A DNA stretch of 37,502 bases from a virus. Positions 8,005 through 17,016 of this stretch are shown in pieces. A program made the translations under genes and the position numbers. The DNA lies in IMG/VR virus record IMGVR_UViG_3300042504_000547, positions 1 to 37,502 of that record; one strand, given 5' to 3'. Every line of letters begins with the position of its first letter. The stretch's first letter is position 1. The notes beneath the pieces were generated by a model. That model did no database searches, was not told the origin of the DNA, and saw only the letters and a list, made by a program, of their open reading frames with translations.

Positions 8005-8041
8005 TTCTATTGGTTTAGGGGCTTTTTTTTAGGAGATCAAA

Positions 8042-9043
8042 ATGCCTATTGGCGGAGGAATTATACCGGCCTCTGGGAGTCAACAATACACGGAACTTAC
8101 TTATGTAACGCGCCGTGCGTTTATTCCCAAGATGGTCGTGCAGATTTACAACTCTACGCCCCTCATGGCTGCACTGATCGCCAATAGTCAAACCGCTTCT
8201 GGCGGTGTGTCATCGGTGACGGTGCCCGTTCAGGGGTCGCAGTTTGTCAACGCACAATGGTCAGATTATTCTGGCTCTTTTGCACAACCTTCAGTTCAGC
8301 AAGGCGCTTATAACGCTGAGTTCAATCTGAAACTGCTTGTCTCTCCGGTACCGTTCCTCGGTATGGAAGGCGCAGTTCAGCAAGACTACGCGATCATCCC
8401 CCTCATTGAGGCTCGCATGAACGATGCGACCAACGTGATGATGGATGCTATGGCTACCTCGCTGTACACCAACACCTCGGATACTCAGCAGTTTACGGGC
8501 TTGCCCATCGCTGTTGACTCGTCTGGCACCTACGGTGGCATTAGCCGTAGTGCTTATTCGTGGTGGGCTTCCAAAGAGTACGCTGCTGGTTCGGTCAACC
8601 CGACTCGCCAGAACGTGTTGCAGTACATTTCCGGTACCGTCAAGAACTGTGCAGAAGTGCCGACATTCGGTGTCTGCGGTTTTGGTACTTGGACATTACT
8701 GGCTCAGGACTACGTAGGCCAAGAGCAGTACATGATTACTCCGGGTTCCGGATTTGATGCTGATGCCAATGGCCCACAGGCTGCTTTCCGCGCCCTGATG
8801 GTTGCTGGCGTTCCTATCTATCCTGATCCGTACTGCCCAGAAGGTACTCTGTACCTCTTAAACACAAACTATCTGTCCTTGTACATACATGAGCAGGCAT
8901 CGTTTGCGTTTACTGGCTTTGAATCGACTCTGCCAAACTTCCAAATCGGTTATGTTGGCGCTGTCTTGATGATTGCCGAAATGGTAAGCACCAAGCCTAA
9001 GTCGATGACGAAGGTTACTGGCTACAACTCTCTGACACTATAA
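8042..9043 (+). CDS. Major capsid protein (HK97-fold coat)
   Basis: This encodes 333 residues, normal for a small coat protein. It follows the scaffold and precedes small beta-rich head genes. The sequence has an N-terminal arm, a long helix-like section (IPLIEARMNDATNVMMDAMA, about 120-139), a beta-rich middle with many aromatics, and a C-terminal strand region near VGAVLMIAEMVSTKPKSM. The strong site TAGGAGATC precedes the ATG. It would form the icosahedral shell. The fold is inferred from order and general pattern, without an alignment. Confidence 0.85.
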   Translation: MPIGGGIIPASGSQQYTELTYVTRRAFIPKMVVQIYNSTPLMAALIANSQTASGGVSSVTVPVQGSQFVNAQWSDYSGSFAQPSVQQGAYNAEFNLKLLVSPVPFLGMEGAVQQDYAIIPLIEARMNDATNVMMDAMATSLYTNTSDTQQFTGLPIAVDSSGTYGGISRSAYSWWASKEYAAGSVNPTRQNVLQYISGTVKNCAEVPTFGVCGFGTWTLLAQDYVGQEQYMITPGSGFDADANGPQAAFRALMVAGVPIYPDPYCPEGTLYLLNTNYLSLYIHEQASFAFTGFESTLPNFQIGYVGAVLMIAEMVSTKPKSMTKVTGYNSLTL

Positions 9044-9056
9044 AGGAGAAATAGAC

Positions 9057-9398
9057 ATGCCTTCATTAGCCCTTAATAAAATCCTGTTAGCAAGCGCTAA
9101 CGCCAACAGCACGGCTGCATACTTCATTGCAGGCTCTACCGGCCTGACTTCTGGAGCATCGTCCGTGTTGGCTGCTGGTTCGTATGTTTTCTATCCAGTG
9201 GCAAACGTAGCCGTTCAGGTGAACAACTCATCTGCCGGTACTGGCTTTGCTAACGTGTTGGCTAACAACACCGGCGGTTTTATGATCGCTGACGGTACAA
9301 ACGTGCGTATTACTAACCTTGGCAACCAACTTGCTACGTCTACCTATGTTATTGTTGGCAGCGAAGTCGCTGCTCCCGATACATTCGGTAACGTATAA
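9057..9398 (+). CDS. Small beta-rich head protein, possible decoration protein
   Basis: This encodes 113 residues rich in Ala, Ser, Thr, Val, Asn and Gly, with no Cys and few charges. Alternating strands suggest a beta-sandwich. It directly follows the coat gene with an AAGGAG site. This is the usual place for capsid decoration or cement proteins. No specific family is recognised. Confidence 0.6.
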   Translation: MPSLALNKILLASANANSTAAYFIAGSTGLTSGASSVLAAGSYVFYPVANVAVQVNNSSAGTGFANVLANNTGGFMIADGTNVRITNLGNQLATSTYVIVGSEVAAPDTFGNV

Positions 9399-9407
9399 GG
9401 AGACACT

Positions 9408-9809
9408 ATGGACGCAAATGCCGTAGGCCGTGAATACCCAGATGGTTTTGGGTATAAGCGTCTTGGTTTCCTGCCGGGACAATCTCTTGGCACTACAGGA
9501 GACACTGTAGTTTCGATGCAGGACGGCACTAAGTATATTGTGCGTCAAGTAACGCTAAGTAACTTTAGCAACGCAGCAACCGGCGCTGACGTTGGGGTTC
9601 ACACCTCAACGGCAGCAGGCGGTACAGATGTTGCAGATACACAAACTTTGACCGGTGCTTCAAGCACGGCATCGTATGTGAACCTGACTTTATCTGCTGC
9701 GGCAAATGCCAATGTATTTACTGCACCTGCTTTGTATTTCAACGTCAACGCGGCAGCATCCGGGGTAACTTGTGATGTAGCCATTTACGGAGATATCGTC
9801 ACACTATGA
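9408..9809 (+). CDS. Second beta-rich head protein
   Basis: This encodes 133 residues. An N-terminal aromatic/Gly segment (YPDGFGYKRLGFLPG) leads into a Thr/Ala/Val-rich beta region ending VAIYGDIVTL. It has the composition and position of a capsid surface or decoration protein, next to the previous gene but without obvious sequence identity. AAGGAG sits upstream of its ATG. It overlaps the next gene by ATGA. Confidence 0.6.
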   Translation: MDANAVGREYPDGFGYKRLGFLPGQSLGTTGDTVVSMQDGTKYIVRQVTLSNFSNAATGADVGVHTSTAAGGTDVADTQTLTGASSTASYVNLTLSAAANANVFTAPALYFNVNAAASGVTCDVAIYGDIVTL

Positions 9810-10159
9810 GCCAAAGTATCTTTGTAACCAACAAAGGGATTCCAGCAACCGGACGTTTTGAAAACACTGAGTATGTTTTTGAGACAAATAAGGAGGTTGA
9901 AATCTCATTGCAGGCTGCAAAGCATATCTTTGGTTATGGCGATGATGATAAAGAGCAGTATTTTGTCAGGCTTGGCTGGATGAAAATGAATACAGACTTG
10001 CCTCGCGCAAGAGAGCGTTTGGCTGATTTTTCATTCTCTAACGAGCCTGCAAAGAAAGTCCACTTGACAGCCCCGGTGGTGGAACGAGTAGCCGCGCCAA
10101 TGCCCAAGGTTCAAAAAGCCGAGGTCAAAGGCGTGGCAAAAGTCCAACAGTTACAGTAA
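9806..10159 (+). CDS. Hypothetical neck-region protein
   Basis: This encodes 117 residues. The first 75 are mixed alpha/beta (FVTNKGIPATGRFENTEYVF, then AAKHIFGYGDDDKEQYFVRL). The remainder is a Lys/Ala/Val/Pro tail, probably disordered. It lies between head proteins and the head-tail adaptor, suggesting a minor head or neck role. No family is recognised. Confidence 0.6.
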   Translation: MSQSIFVTNKGIPATGRFENTEYVFETNKEVEISLQAAKHIFGYGDDDKEQYFVRLGWMKMNTDLPRARERLADFSFSNEPAKKVHLTAPVVERVAAPMPKVQKAEVKGVAKVQQLQ

Positions 10160-10168
10160 TGAGGGCTT

Positions 10169-10807
10169 ATGCCAACCTTATCAGACTACATCACCGAAAC
10201 ACGGCGGTTGCTGCATGACGTTAATGGCAACTTTTGGACTGACTCAGAACTAACCGACTACATCAATGATGCGCGGGGTCATACCGTGCAAGATTCTGGG
10301 TGTAGGAGAATATTACAAACTTATACTTTGACGGTAGGCGATGAAACCATCGACTACTTAGATTTGCCGCAAGGCAATAATACGATTGATATTCTTAATA
10401 TCAACCTTTACTGGGGCGATAGTCGTTGGCCTATGTATTACATGGCTTGGACGGACTTTAACGCCCAATTACGTTTCTGGCAAAACTACAATGGCAGGCC
10501 CATAGGCTTTTCCATTTATGGTGCCAAGACAATTTACATAGGGCCAAAACCGGATCAAGTATATGAAATCGAACTGGATACTGTCGTTCTTCCGTCACCT
10601 CTTGTCACTGGGTCGCAGTCCGACACCGATATCCAAAGCCCGTTCTACGAAGCAGTCGCGTACTACGCGGCGCACAAAGCCAAGTACCAAGAGCAGTCCT
10701 ACGGTGAATCGGAAATCTTCAAGCAAGAGTACACGAAGCAAATCCTTGGTGCGTTAAACAGCACATTCACACGCCGATTGCCATCTGTGTACCAATCGGG
10801 GTACTAA
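10169..10807 (+). CDS. Head-tail adaptor (neck) protein
   Basis: This encodes 212 residues. The N-terminus (LSDYITETRRLLHDVNGNFWTDSELTDYINDA) has the helical pattern of phage adaptor proteins that dock under the portal. Similar 'W-x-D-x-E-L-x-x-Y-I-N-x-A' signatures are familiar from gp4/gp6-type connector proteins. The C-terminal part is helical and rich in Tyr and Lys (YEAVAYYAAHKAKYQEQ). It sits just before the tail-hub gene, in the normal podovirus order. Function is to extend the portal channel. Confidence 0.72.
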   Translation: MPTLSDYITETRRLLHDVNGNFWTDSELTDYINDARGHTVQDSGCRRILQTYTLTVGDETIDYLDLPQGNNTIDILNINLYWGDSRWPMYYMAWTDFNAQLRFWQNYNGRPIGFSIYGAKTIYIGPKPDQVYEIELDTVVLPSPLVTGSQSDTDIQSPFYEAVAYYAAHKAKYQEQSYGESEIFKQEYTKQILGALNSTFTRRLPSVYQSGY

Positions 10808-12556
10808 ATGGCAACTGTTGAGCAAAAGAAATCATACTTTGTAAGCAAGGATTTCAAGGGCGTAAACGTCAAAAACAACCGCACCGCCATTGGCGAGGGC
10901 GAGTTTGCTTGGCTTGAGAATACTCAACCAATCGGCTACGGCAATATCAAGATTGTTAACTCGCCACAAAACGTGGCTAACGTGTCTTTTGCCAATACGG
11001 TCACGTATATGGCATCGGCAAACATCAATAATACTGAGTTTATGTTTGCCTTCCAAGAAAACGGAAGCGCTCAGTACGTCAATATTGAGACTAATACTCA
11101 AGGAAACCTAGCCGCTGCCAATACATTTTCCAATGCTGACGTACAGATTGTGCAGTGGAAAAACGAAAGAATCCTGATTATTGATCCTGCCAAAGGCTAT
11201 AAAACTTGGGACGGAGCAAACCTTGTTAGCATCGGTAGCATTGGCACGGTAACCGTCAATAATGGTGGCGCTAACTATGTTGCCCCTACCGTTACCTTTG
11301 GAACGCCCGGAGAGACTGGCGGTGTTACGGCTACGGGAGAGGTAATATTAGTTGGCAATACCGTATCTCAAATTATTGTCACGGAGGCGGGAAGTGGCTA
11401 CACATCTGCACCTACAGTCACGATCACAGACACAGGAGGCAACGGTGCTGGCGCTAATGTCACTTGTACTCTTTTTAGTCAAAATGGCAATTCTATTGCT
11501 ACTTTCAGTGGTCGTACTTGGATTGCTGATGGTCGCACGGTGTACTACTCTGCTGCTGACACCTACAATGACTTTATATCGGTATCTAGCGGATTCATTA
11601 CGCTTACCGACTCAACGTTAAGAACCGACATTGCCGTAATTATTGCGGCAAACAACTTTTTGTATATTTACGGTGAAGATAGCATTAACGTGTTTTCTGA
11701 TGTACGGGTGAATAGTTCAACAGGTGAAACAATATTTACCAATACCAACGTATCGGCATCTATTGGTTCTAATTTCAAGTACGCTATTTTTCCGTATTTT
11801 CGATCCATGTTGTTTATGAATCGCTACGGGATCTACGCCCTAGTGGGTGCTACAACCTCTAAAATCAGCGATGACATAGATGGAATCTTCCCAGACATAG
11901 ACTTTACCAAGCCCATAACGGCTGGTCAGGTCTTGCTTAACAACATTTTGTGTGCCTGTTGGACTTTTACTTATAACGAAGTTACCAATGGCTCTGTAAC
12001 ACCACGCAAAATACAGGCAGTTTTCTTTGACCGTAAGTGGTTTTTTACTAGCCAAGGAAATAACATAACACGCACAGCCTCGGCAGTGATTTCTGGCAAT
12101 ATAATAATGTATGGAACAACTGGACAAAATTTAATTAAATTTTATCAAGATGATACGACAGGAATTGATTGGGAAATAATGTCGGCCCTATGGCCTATGG
12201 GCGATCCTATTCGGGATAAACAAGCATTAAAGGTTGGTATTGAGGCTACTTTAACGGCTGGCTTTGCCAATTTTGACTGCTACATTGATTCTGAAAATCA
12301 GGTTTCTCCGCCAATCCAGTTCCAAAACTCTATCGACTGGACGAATAATGTTAATTCTATAATTCCTTGGATTAACACTAGCGGCACACAGATTGGCTGG
12401 CTGTCTAACTCTATAACCGGCGGTAATACCTACTATCTGTACCGGTCTGATGCCAAAATGTATGGAAAATATCTTGGAATTACTTTAACTGGTGACACAC
12501 AGCCGTTTACGATCAACGGCTTCCAACTTGAACATGAATTAAGAGCGAGGTTCTAA
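10808..12556 (+). CDS. Tail hub / DNA-stabilization protein, P22 gp10-like
   Basis: This encodes 582 residues, beta-rich throughout. The order adaptor, then large beta protein, then fibre matches P22 gp4, gp10 and tail proteins. GRTWIADGRTVYYS (about 233-246) and repeated strand-turn blocks suggest a propeller-like fold. Residues about 140-225 contain two related blocks, GGANYVAPTVTFGTPGETGG and GSGYTSAPTVTITDTGGNGA, which look like an inserted tandem beta repeat not expected in the core fold. It would plug the portal channel and anchor fibres. It starts directly after the upstream stop. Confidence 0.65.
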   Translation: MATVEQKKSYFVSKDFKGVNVKNNRTAIGEGEFAWLENTQPIGYGNIKIVNSPQNVANVSFANTVTYMASANINNTEFMFAFQENGSAQYVNIETNTQGNLAAANTFSNADVQIVQWKNERILIIDPAKGYKTWDGANLVSIGSIGTVTVNNGGANYVAPTVTFGTPGETGGVTATGEVILVGNTVSQIIVTEAGSGYTSAPTVTITDTGGNGAGANVTCTLFSQNGNSIATFSGRTWIADGRTVYYSAADTYNDFISVSSGFITLTDSTLRTDIAVIIAANNFLYIYGEDSINVFSDVRVNSSTGETIFTNTNVSASIGSNFKYAIFPYFRSMLFMNRYGIYALVGATTSKISDDIDGIFPDIDFTKPITAGQVLLNNILCACWTFTYNEVTNGSVTPRKIQAVFFDRKWFFTSQGNNITRTASAVISGNIIMYGTTGQNLIKFYQDDTTGIDWEIMSALWPMGDPIRDKQALKVGIEATLTAGFANFDCYIDSENQVSPPIQFQNSIDWTNNVNSIIPWINTSGTQIGWLSNSITGGNTYYLYRSDAKMYGKYLGITLTGDTQPFTINGFQLEHELRARF

Positions 12557-14080
12557 ATGGCACTTCCCGTAACTATACCCAATACGTTTGCTAATGCTAC
12601 AGCGGCTATTCCTTTGTCGCAACTTGATAGCAACTTTACTACGTTGTCAAACGTCATCAATCAAATCAATGCTGGTACGCAGCAATTATCTAATGCCAAT
12701 GTTGCAGTTTTGATTATGAACGCTGGCACTTCTGCGGCCCCATCTATTACGTTTACTAGCGATACCAACACAGGTATCTTCTCCCCTGCTGCTGACACCA
12801 TAGCCTTTGCAGAAGGTGGGGCAGAGGCGATGCGCCTCGACTCCAGCGGTAGACTTGCTGTTGGTGCTACTTCAGCATCTGAGCGACTTCATGTAAGTAC
12901 ATCAACTACATCATCAAACGCCATTGCTCAGTTTACAAATGGCACTACAGGAACTGGTGCGGCTAATGGTTTGTATTTTGGCATTGATACATCAAACGAT
13001 GCAACAATGTTTAACTTTTACAACTCTGCAATAAAGTTTGGCACAAACGCTACAGAACGCATGCGCATCGACTCCAGCGGCAACCTCGGATTGGGGGTTA
13101 CTCCGAGTGCTTGGGGTGGGTCTTACAAAACCTTTCAATTGCCGGGCGGCAGCATCGGCGCTTTCTCTACTGGTGCAATAACCACATTTCAAAACGCTTA
13201 TGACAGCGGTGCTGGCAGCTACGTTTATTTGACTACAGCAGAGGCATCGCGATATACGCAATCTCAAGGACAGCATCAATGGTTCAACGCAGCCTCCGGC
13301 ACAGCAGGTAACGCCATCACCTTCACCCAAGCAATGACGCTGGATGCAAGCGGTAATGTGGGGATTGGTACGACTAGTCCTAAATCAATTGGTGCTGGGT
13401 ATCAATCACTAGATGTAAGAGGTTCTACAGGCGGTGGTTTTTACTTTGGGCCAAGCGGCGCATCTAATTACAGTTTATTGTATGCAAGTGCTTCCGCTAC
13501 AGACTTTGGAACTACAGCAGCAGCGCCGTTGCGTTTTTATACAAGCGACACAGAACGAGCCCGTATCGACTCCAGCGGTAACTTGCTGGTGGGTATAGCA
13601 TCAGCCAGAGCAAATGCTGGAGATGTACAAGTATCTAAAGGTATTTCATTTCCTGCTACGCAGTCTGCACAATCTGATGCAAACACGCTGGATGATTATG
13701 AGGAAGGGACTTGGACACCTGTCTTATCGGGGTCAGTAAGTAACCCAACAGTTTCATATAGTGCTCAAGACGGTAAATATACAAAAATTGGGAATGTTGT
13801 TTATTGTAGGTTGGGAATAGATGCAAACATTACAATTGCAGGAAGTGGGGACTTGGTTGTATCTCTACCTTTTGCCGCTGCAAATTTAAGCTTATTTTAT
13901 CAACACAGCGCTAGTGGGTATGTCAATGCAGTGACGTCAGTTCAGGATATTAGAGCAATTGGAGTGCAGTGGGCGTTAGCTACTGCTGTTTTATACACTG
14001 CCATTGATGATGCCCCAGCTGCAAGTGCGGCTACGACTGGGCAAGTAAGTTTTTATATTCAATTTTTCTATTTCGTTTAA
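12557..14080 (+). CDS. Tail fibre protein with MRIDSSGN-type repeats
   Basis: This encodes 507 residues. An N-terminal anchor (to about residue 60) is followed by a shaft with repeated motifs: MRLDSSGRLAVG, MRIDSSGNLGLG, GNVGIGTTSPKS and ARIDSSGNLLVG. The DNA GACTCCAGCGG recurs at 12839, 13070 and 13568. The C-terminal tip starts near YEEGTWTPVLSG (about residue 384), a familiar start of phage fibre tips. The last part of the gene is more AT-rich than the shaft, consistent with a swapped receptor-binding tip. No intramolecular chaperone or peptidase motif is seen. Confidence 0.82.
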   Translation: MALPVTIPNTFANATAAIPLSQLDSNFTTLSNVINQINAGTQQLSNANVAVLIMNAGTSAAPSITFTSDTNTGIFSPAADTIAFAEGGAEAMRLDSSGRLAVGATSASERLHVSTSTTSSNAIAQFTNGTTGTGAANGLYFGIDTSNDATMFNFYNSAIKFGTNATERMRIDSSGNLGLGVTPSAWGGSYKTFQLPGGSIGAFSTGAITTFQNAYDSGAGSYVYLTTAEASRYTQSQGQHQWFNAASGTAGNAITFTQAMTLDASGNVGIGTTSPKSIGAGYQSLDVRGSTGGGFYFGPSGASNYSLLYASASATDFGTTAAAPLRFYTSDTERARIDSSGNLLVGIASARANAGDVQVSKGISFPATQSAQSDANTLDDYEEGTWTPVLSGSVSNPTVSYSAQDGKYTKIGNVVYCRLGIDANITIAGSGDLVVSLPFAAANLSLFYQHSASGYVNAVTSVQDIRAIGVQWALATAVLYTAIDDAPAASAATTGQVSFYIQFFYFV

Positions 14081-14128
14081 TTATCTGCCTCGGACGATGC
14101 AGACGGACTTTAACTAAGGAGATTTAAA

Positions 14129-14380
14129 ATGATTGAAAAAGTAAAAGTAATAGACCAAATCACCGTGCAAGAAAACGGCATCATTCTCTATCGTGAAGCA
14201 ACTCGCATCATCGAGGACGGCGTTCAACTCACGCAGACCTACCACCGCACCTCGCTCACCCCCGGTCAGGACATCACAGGCCAGCCAGCAAATGTCGTGG
14301 CTATCTGCAATGCAGCTTGGACACCAGAAGTCATTGCGGCATATCAAGCCCAACAAAAAGCCAACCGACTCGGAGCGTAA
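14129..14380 (+). CDS. Small protein downstream of tail fibre
   Basis: This encodes 83 residues. The first half is beta-rich (IDQITVQENGIILYREATRI) and the second ends in a helix (TPEVIAAYQAQQKANRLGA). AAGGAG lies eight bases before the ATG. Proteins with a similar layout follow fibre genes in many environmental phages (from memory), and could be fibre assembly or tail accessory factors. No function is established. Confidence 0.7.
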   Translation: MIEKVKVIDQITVQENGIILYREATRIIEDGVQLTQTYHRTSLTPGQDITGQPANVVAICNAAWTPEVIAAYQAQQKANRLGA

Positions 14381-14381
14381 T

Positions 14382-14531
14382 GTGGAAATCGTCTTGCGTC
14401 TGACAACAGAAGAAGTAAACGGAATCTTGCAAACCTTGGGGTCGTTACCCACATCTAGCGGTGCATGGCCTTTAGTGGTTAAAATTAAGCAGCAGGCAGA
14501 AGAACAGTTGCCTAAGAAAGAAGAGGAATAA
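14382..14531 (+). CDS. 49-residue conserved small protein with GTG start
   Basis: The GTG start at 14382 is supported by GGAG (14372-14375) with a six-base spacer; a longer frame upstream is a shadow of the previous gene. The product runs MEIVLRLTTEEVNGILQTLG and then a segment beginning SLPTSSGAWPLVVKIKQQ, with an acidic/basic tail. This compact pattern seems familiar as a small protein in many uncultured phages, with no known function. Its place between tail genes suggests an accessory structural or chaperone role. Confidence 0.7.
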   Translation: MEIVLRLTTEEVNGILQTLGSLPTSSGAWPLVVKIKQQAEEQLPKKEEE

Positions 14532-14532
14532 C

Positions 14533-14862
14533 ATGGGTATTCAGGCTTTTACCAAACTAGGAAATACGGTAGTTTTTACCGCCGCAACAACCGCGCCTGC
14601 TGCCGTACAAGCCGTTTCTTCTACGCTTGGTGGAAACCAATACCGGATCATTAACGCTGGCACTGTAACCGTATTTTTAGGCTATGGGTCAACCGCTTCT
14701 GAGGCCAATACAAACGCTGCCGTAGTCACATCTAGCGGAGGTGCAATCCCATTGCTTCCCGGAACCGATGAGATTCTTAGTTTTGTGCCTAACGCATATT
14801 TTACTGGTGTAACGGCTGCTAACACTGCTGCGGTCTACATCACAGCAGGCGATGGACTTTGA
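14533..14862 (+). CDS. Small beta-sandwich-like virion protein, paralogue of the 25685 gene
   Basis: This encodes 109 residues, low in charge and rich in Ala, Thr, Val and Gly. Strands such as TVVFTAATTAP, NQYRIINAGTVTVFLGYG and VYITAGDGL give a beta-sandwich pattern. The product of 25685-26026 has the same length and the same succession: an early T/A strand, then QYKVTSANTTAFVRLSE, then VFVTPGEGMS at the end. A shared origin is likely. Position between fibre genes suggests a tail or head surface protein. Confidence 0.6.
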   Translation: MGIQAFTKLGNTVVFTAATTAPAAVQAVSSTLGGNQYRIINAGTVTVFLGYGSTASEANTNAAVVTSSGGAIPLLPGTDEILSFVPNAYFTGVTAANTAAVYITAGDGL

Positions 14863-14873
14863 GAGGATAGATC

Positions 14874-16457
14874 ATGCTAAAAGTAGTATCGTCATTTGGA
14901 AGCGGTGGTGGTGGTGGTGTCGGTGCGGTAACGTATAAAGGTACGTGGAACGCAAGCGCAAACTCGCCTGCCTTGGCTTCCGGCGTTGGAACTCAGGGCG
15001 ATTACTACGTAGTCAACATTGCTGGCAATACCAATCTTGATGGAATAACGGATTGGCAGATTGGCGATTGGGCTATTTTTAATGGTTCCGTATGGCAAAA
15101 GGTAGACAACACAGACGCAGTTACTAGCGTAAACGGGCAAGTAGGCACCGTAGTTTTAACCGCTGCAAACGTCAATGCCGTAGCGGATACGGCAACAATT
15201 ACCGCTGGCACTGGGCTTACTGGTGGGGGCAATGTAGCCTCTAACGTCACTATTGCCCTAGCCAATACTGCCGTGACCGCTGGCACCTATGGCGGCAATA
15301 CCAATGTCTCAGTCGTTACCGTAGACGCTCAAGGCCGGATCACAGCAGCCTCTAACGTAGCCATTGACTTTCCAGAGTCTTTTTCAAACATTTCAGTAGA
15401 TTCGGTTGACTTTAACACTGCGGCAAATATTACCGTTACTGAGTCACTTTTGACTTGGAACAATGAAGACAAATATTCAACTCTTGATCTTGGTTTAAAA
15501 AACAATATTCCTTACCATCTTGGCGAGGAAGTCTACTATCGGGTCAAACTAGATGGTGCGGCTAACGTAGGCCAAGTAATGATGTTTACTGGCACCACTG
15601 GCGCTTCCGGCGGTCTTAAAGCAGCACCGGCAACAGGACTCTTACCGACACAGTCAGACTATGTATTGGGCCTAGCCAAAGAATCTGGAGTGCTAAACGA
15701 TTGGATTTATGTGCAGTCGTTTGGTGAGGTTCAAGGCATCAATACCACTGGCGGGGCAGAATCTTGGACGGATGGCACGGAGTTGTATTACAACCCGTCC
15801 GTTACTGGCGGCCTAACTAAGACCAAGCCAACGGCTCCAAACGCCATTGTTAAGGTGGCTGCGGTGGTGCATGCGGCTTCTAACGGCACCCTATTTGTTC
15901 GCGTCACTTACGGAACGGTTTTAGGCGGCACGGACGGAAACGTAAACTTTACAAGCCTAGCCAATAATGACGTTATTGTTTACAACACGACTTCTAACGT
16001 CTGGATAAATAAGCCAAATGCTAATTTAGTCGCTAGCACAGGACTTGCCGGTGGCGGTGTACTTATTCCAAATACCAGTGTTAGTCTTGAACTGGCAAAT
16101 ACTGCCGTTACGCCAGCGACTTATGGCTCTGCCAATACTGCTGTAACCATTACGGTAGACCAGCAGGGAAGGCTTACCAATGCTTCTAATGCCACGATTG
16201 CGATTAGCAACAGCCAAGTTTCCGGGCTTGGCACAATGTCTACGCAGAACGCCAATAACGTAGCAATTACTGGCGGCACAATATCTGTATCTAACCTTAC
16301 GGCATCAAACGTGTCAGTAACCGCTAACTTGTTTGCCAATTTAGCGACCAGCAATACAGCCGCTATGCCTGACCCTAGCCTTCCATTAAATCCGGAAGGT
16401 TATCTGACGGTCGTTATCAATGGTGCTGCCAAAAAAATACCTTATTACGGAGTTTAG
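14874..16457 (+). CDS. Second tail fibre/tip protein with repeated 'ANTAVTxxxYG' modules
   Basis: This encodes 527 residues. Two diverged modules occur near residues 104-160 and 383-440. Each has G-T/S-x-L-x-G-G-G, then LANTAVT, then xYG, then VTVDxQGRxTxASN, the pattern of phage tail-repeat domains. Between them lies a beta-rich domain around EEVYYRVKLDGAANVGQVMM. The N-terminus has a Gly run (GSGGGGGVG). It lacks the MRIDSSGN repeats of the first fibre and so is a distinct protein, perhaps a spike, tip or branch. GAGGATAG lies upstream of the ATG. Confidence 0.72.
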   Translation: MLKVVSSFGSGGGGGVGAVTYKGTWNASANSPALASGVGTQGDYYVVNIAGNTNLDGITDWQIGDWAIFNGSVWQKVDNTDAVTSVNGQVGTVVLTAANVNAVADTATITAGTGLTGGGNVASNVTIALANTAVTAGTYGGNTNVSVVTVDAQGRITAASNVAIDFPESFSNISVDSVDFNTAANITVTESLLTWNNEDKYSTLDLGLKNNIPYHLGEEVYYRVKLDGAANVGQVMMFTGTTGASGGLKAAPATGLLPTQSDYVLGLAKESGVLNDWIYVQSFGEVQGINTTGGAESWTDGTELYYNPSVTGGLTKTKPTAPNAIVKVAAVVHAASNGTLFVRVTYGTVLGGTDGNVNFTSLANNDVIVYNTTSNVWINKPNANLVASTGLAGGGVLIPNTSVSLELANTAVTPATYGSANTAVTITVDQQGRLTNASNATIAISNSQVSGLGTMSTQNANNVAITGGTISVSNLTASNVSVTANLFANLATSNTAAMPDPSLPLNPEGYLTVVINGAAKKIPYYGV

Positions 16458-16458
16458 A

Positions 16459-16680
16459 GTGGAATCACAGACGATCATCAACATCGCCATAGCACTCATC
16501 GGTGGGTTTGGTGGCTGGATTCTAAATAGCCTGTCTCGGTCAATCATCAAGATTGAAGACCGGATTGCTGATATGCCTCTTCAGTACGTAACTAAAGATG
16601 ACTACAAAACTGACATTGCTGAAATCAAAGGTATGTTAGGCCGCATTTTTGACAAACTTGACTCCAAGGTAGACAAGTGA
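16459..16680 (+). CDS. Single-span membrane protein with coiled coil
   Basis: This encodes 73 residues starting with GTG at 16459, with GGAG (16449-16452) six bases upstream. Residues 5-22 form one membrane span (IINIAIALIGGFGGWILN). A charged helical part follows and ends IAEIKGMLGRIFDKLDSKVDK, a likely coiled coil. The topology resembles inner-membrane spanins or small holin-type helpers, but its place inside the virion block is unusual for lysis. It overlaps the next gene (GTGA). Confidence 0.62.
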   Translation: MESQTIINIAIALIGGFGGWILNSLSRSIIKIEDRIADMPLQYVTKDDYKTDIAEIKGMLGRIFDKLDSKVDK

Positions 16681-17015
16681 ATTTTGAAAGTCTATCAACT
16701 GTTCGCTTTGGCGATCCTGACGGATTGAAAGAATTTTTGTTTGAAAACGGAATCCAGCACCAAGCCTTTGCTGAACGGTTAATTGACCTTGGATTTACGG
16801 TGCCGCGCTACCCTCTGATAGACGCAGACGTTGAGGATTTGGACGATTGGCTGGCAATCCACCAAATTGAGCATCAGGCGTTTGCCACGATCCTTGATTT
16901 GGACAATCCGTTCAACCTTTTAGACACAGATTGGAACCAAGAGGACGATTTCTACGATTGGATTAACTCACACCTATTGATCCATGAGCAAATAGCTCAA
17001 AGGCTAGGAGTTTAA
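16677..17015 (+). CDS. Acidic protein with three internal repeats
   Basis: This encodes 112 acidic residues, starting at GTG 16677 on the previous stop. Three related helical units can be aligned by eye: GLKEFLFENGIQHQAFAERL (about 13-32), DLDDWLAIHQIEHQAFATIL (about 56-75), and DFYDWINSHLLIHEQIAQRL (about 91-110). The shared pattern is an acidic/aromatic pair, W or F, a gap, then hydrophobic-x-H-Q/E-x-hydrophobic-A. It looks like a tandem helical hairpin repeat. No family is recognised. It lies between a membrane protein and the large ejection protein. Confidence 0.65.
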   Translation: MNFESLSTVRFGDPDGLKEFLFENGIQHQAFAERLIDLGFTVPRYPLIDADVEDLDDWLAIHQIEHQAFATILDLDNPFNLLDTDWNQEDDFYDWINSHLLIHEQIAQRLGV

Positions 17016-17016
17016 T

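Noticed and set aside
8005-8041. Possible terminator before the coat gene (GGGGC followed by eight T)
   Set aside because: No matching upstream arm can form a stable hairpin, so the T-run alone is not enough.
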